Shown piece by piece: positions 6,265 through 6,441 of a DNA stretch of 6,441 nucleotides. The translations under genes were made by a program, and so were the position numbers. The stretch comes from Ruminococcaceae bacterium UBA5406 (lineage in GTDB: Bacteria; Bacillota; Clostridia; Oscillospirales; Acutalibacteraceae). Numbering within the stretch: the stretch's first letter is position 1; each line of letters opens with the position of its first letter. The stretch spans positions 1 to 6,441 of the forward strand of contig DHNW01000003.1 in the NCBI GenBank assembly GCA_002407675.1. The letters run 5' to 3'. The notes below the pieces were generated by a model. It was given only the letters and a program-made list of their open reading frames with translations. It was not told the origin of the DNA and ran no database searches.

Positions 6265-6441
6265 ATGATCCTATTCTGCTTACACGCCCGCCTTTACAAC
6301 TGGACGAAACAACAAGCAACTCAGCCGGAGCAAAAGCAAAGCATTTGGGAACAGCTTCAACAGGCGAAGGCCGCAGTCAAACCGACAACCAGATATGGCA
6401 AAGCCTATCCCGCTGTTAGAGATGGCTGCTGCCGACATCTG
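6265..6441 (+). CDS. Start of a small Gln/Lys-rich hypothetical protein, runs off window
   Basis: An open frame begins at ATG 6265, directly after an in-frame TGA (6259-6261), and stays open for 59 codons to the window edge. It reads LHARLYNWTKQQ, then QPEQKQSIWEQLQQAKAAVKP, a hydrophilic, probably helical composition like the small accessory proteins or relaxase tails of clostridial conjugative elements. There is no good ribosome binding site; only AAGTGAAG precedes it. It begins 16 bases after lanK. It may be a remnant of the mobile element whose virD4 piece lies on the other side of the operon. I do not recognise it. The homology may begin downstream of the ATG, and the frame may prove non-coding. 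Confidence 0.35.
   Translation, partial: MILFCLHARLYNWTKQQATQPEQKQSIWEQLQQAKAAVKPTTRYGKAYPAVRDGCCRHL

Noticed and set aside
6249..6290. Possible terminator hairpin after lanK (gtaaaca with tgcttac)
   Set aside because: The arms pair at only 6 of 7 positions, further extension fails, and no T-tract follows.

Overview
The window looks like accessory DNA from a gut-type, moderate-GC member of the Clostridia (Oscillospiraceae/Lachnospiraceae-like). The reasons are large serine recombinases with a C-terminal DUF4368-type region, a VirD4/TraG coupling-protein fragment of the clostridial Tn1549/CTn kind, strong AGGAGG ribosome binding sites, and a lantibiotic-type ABC transporter plus two-component operon. 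The organism is inferred from protein family resemblance only.

Left third (1 to about 1850): mobile-element wreckage. The window opens inside a plus-strand large serine recombinase and carries its C-terminal half to the stop at 876. After about 65 bases it meets, head-on, the N-terminal catalytic domain of a second serine recombinase on the minus strand (about 942-1331). This second gene is broken three ways: an ATA where the ATG should be, an in-frame amber codon shortly after the catalytic serine motif, and loss of everything after FTPFRNIM. Behind it on the minus strand is a middle piece of a virD4-like gene (about 1421-1843), also truncated at both ends. A 61-bp imperfect hairpin (1355-1415) lies between the two. 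The simplest reading is nested insertion: a recombinase element entered an ICE virD4 gene, and its own recombinase gene was then interrupted by the end of a further element.

Right two thirds (about 1875 to 6248): an intact five-gene plus-strand operon, visibly more AT-rich and quite different in character. It encodes a LanF-type ATPase, two six-helix permeases (LanE and LanG type), an OmpR-family response regulator and a two-TM sensor histidine kinase. This is the composition of lantibiotic immunity (NukFEG/SpaFEG) and CprABC-type peptide-resistance systems. A consensus-like promoter precedes lanF, and a second one with a palindrome in its spacer precedes lanR. The expected logic is that the kinase senses a cationic or lanthionine peptide at the membrane, the regulator switches on the transporter, and the transporter expels the peptide from the membrane. 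No lantibiotic precursor, modification enzyme or LanI lipoprotein is visible, so within this window it is an orphan immunity/resistance module.

Right edge (6265-6441): the start of a small Gln/Lys-rich reading frame that runs off the window and may be mobile-element DNA resuming.

I see no tRNA, rRNA, CRISPR array or convincing intrinsic terminator. I did not find a wholly new system. The most interesting parts are the layered recombinase scar and the mobile-element-flanked, self-regulated peptide-resistance operon.
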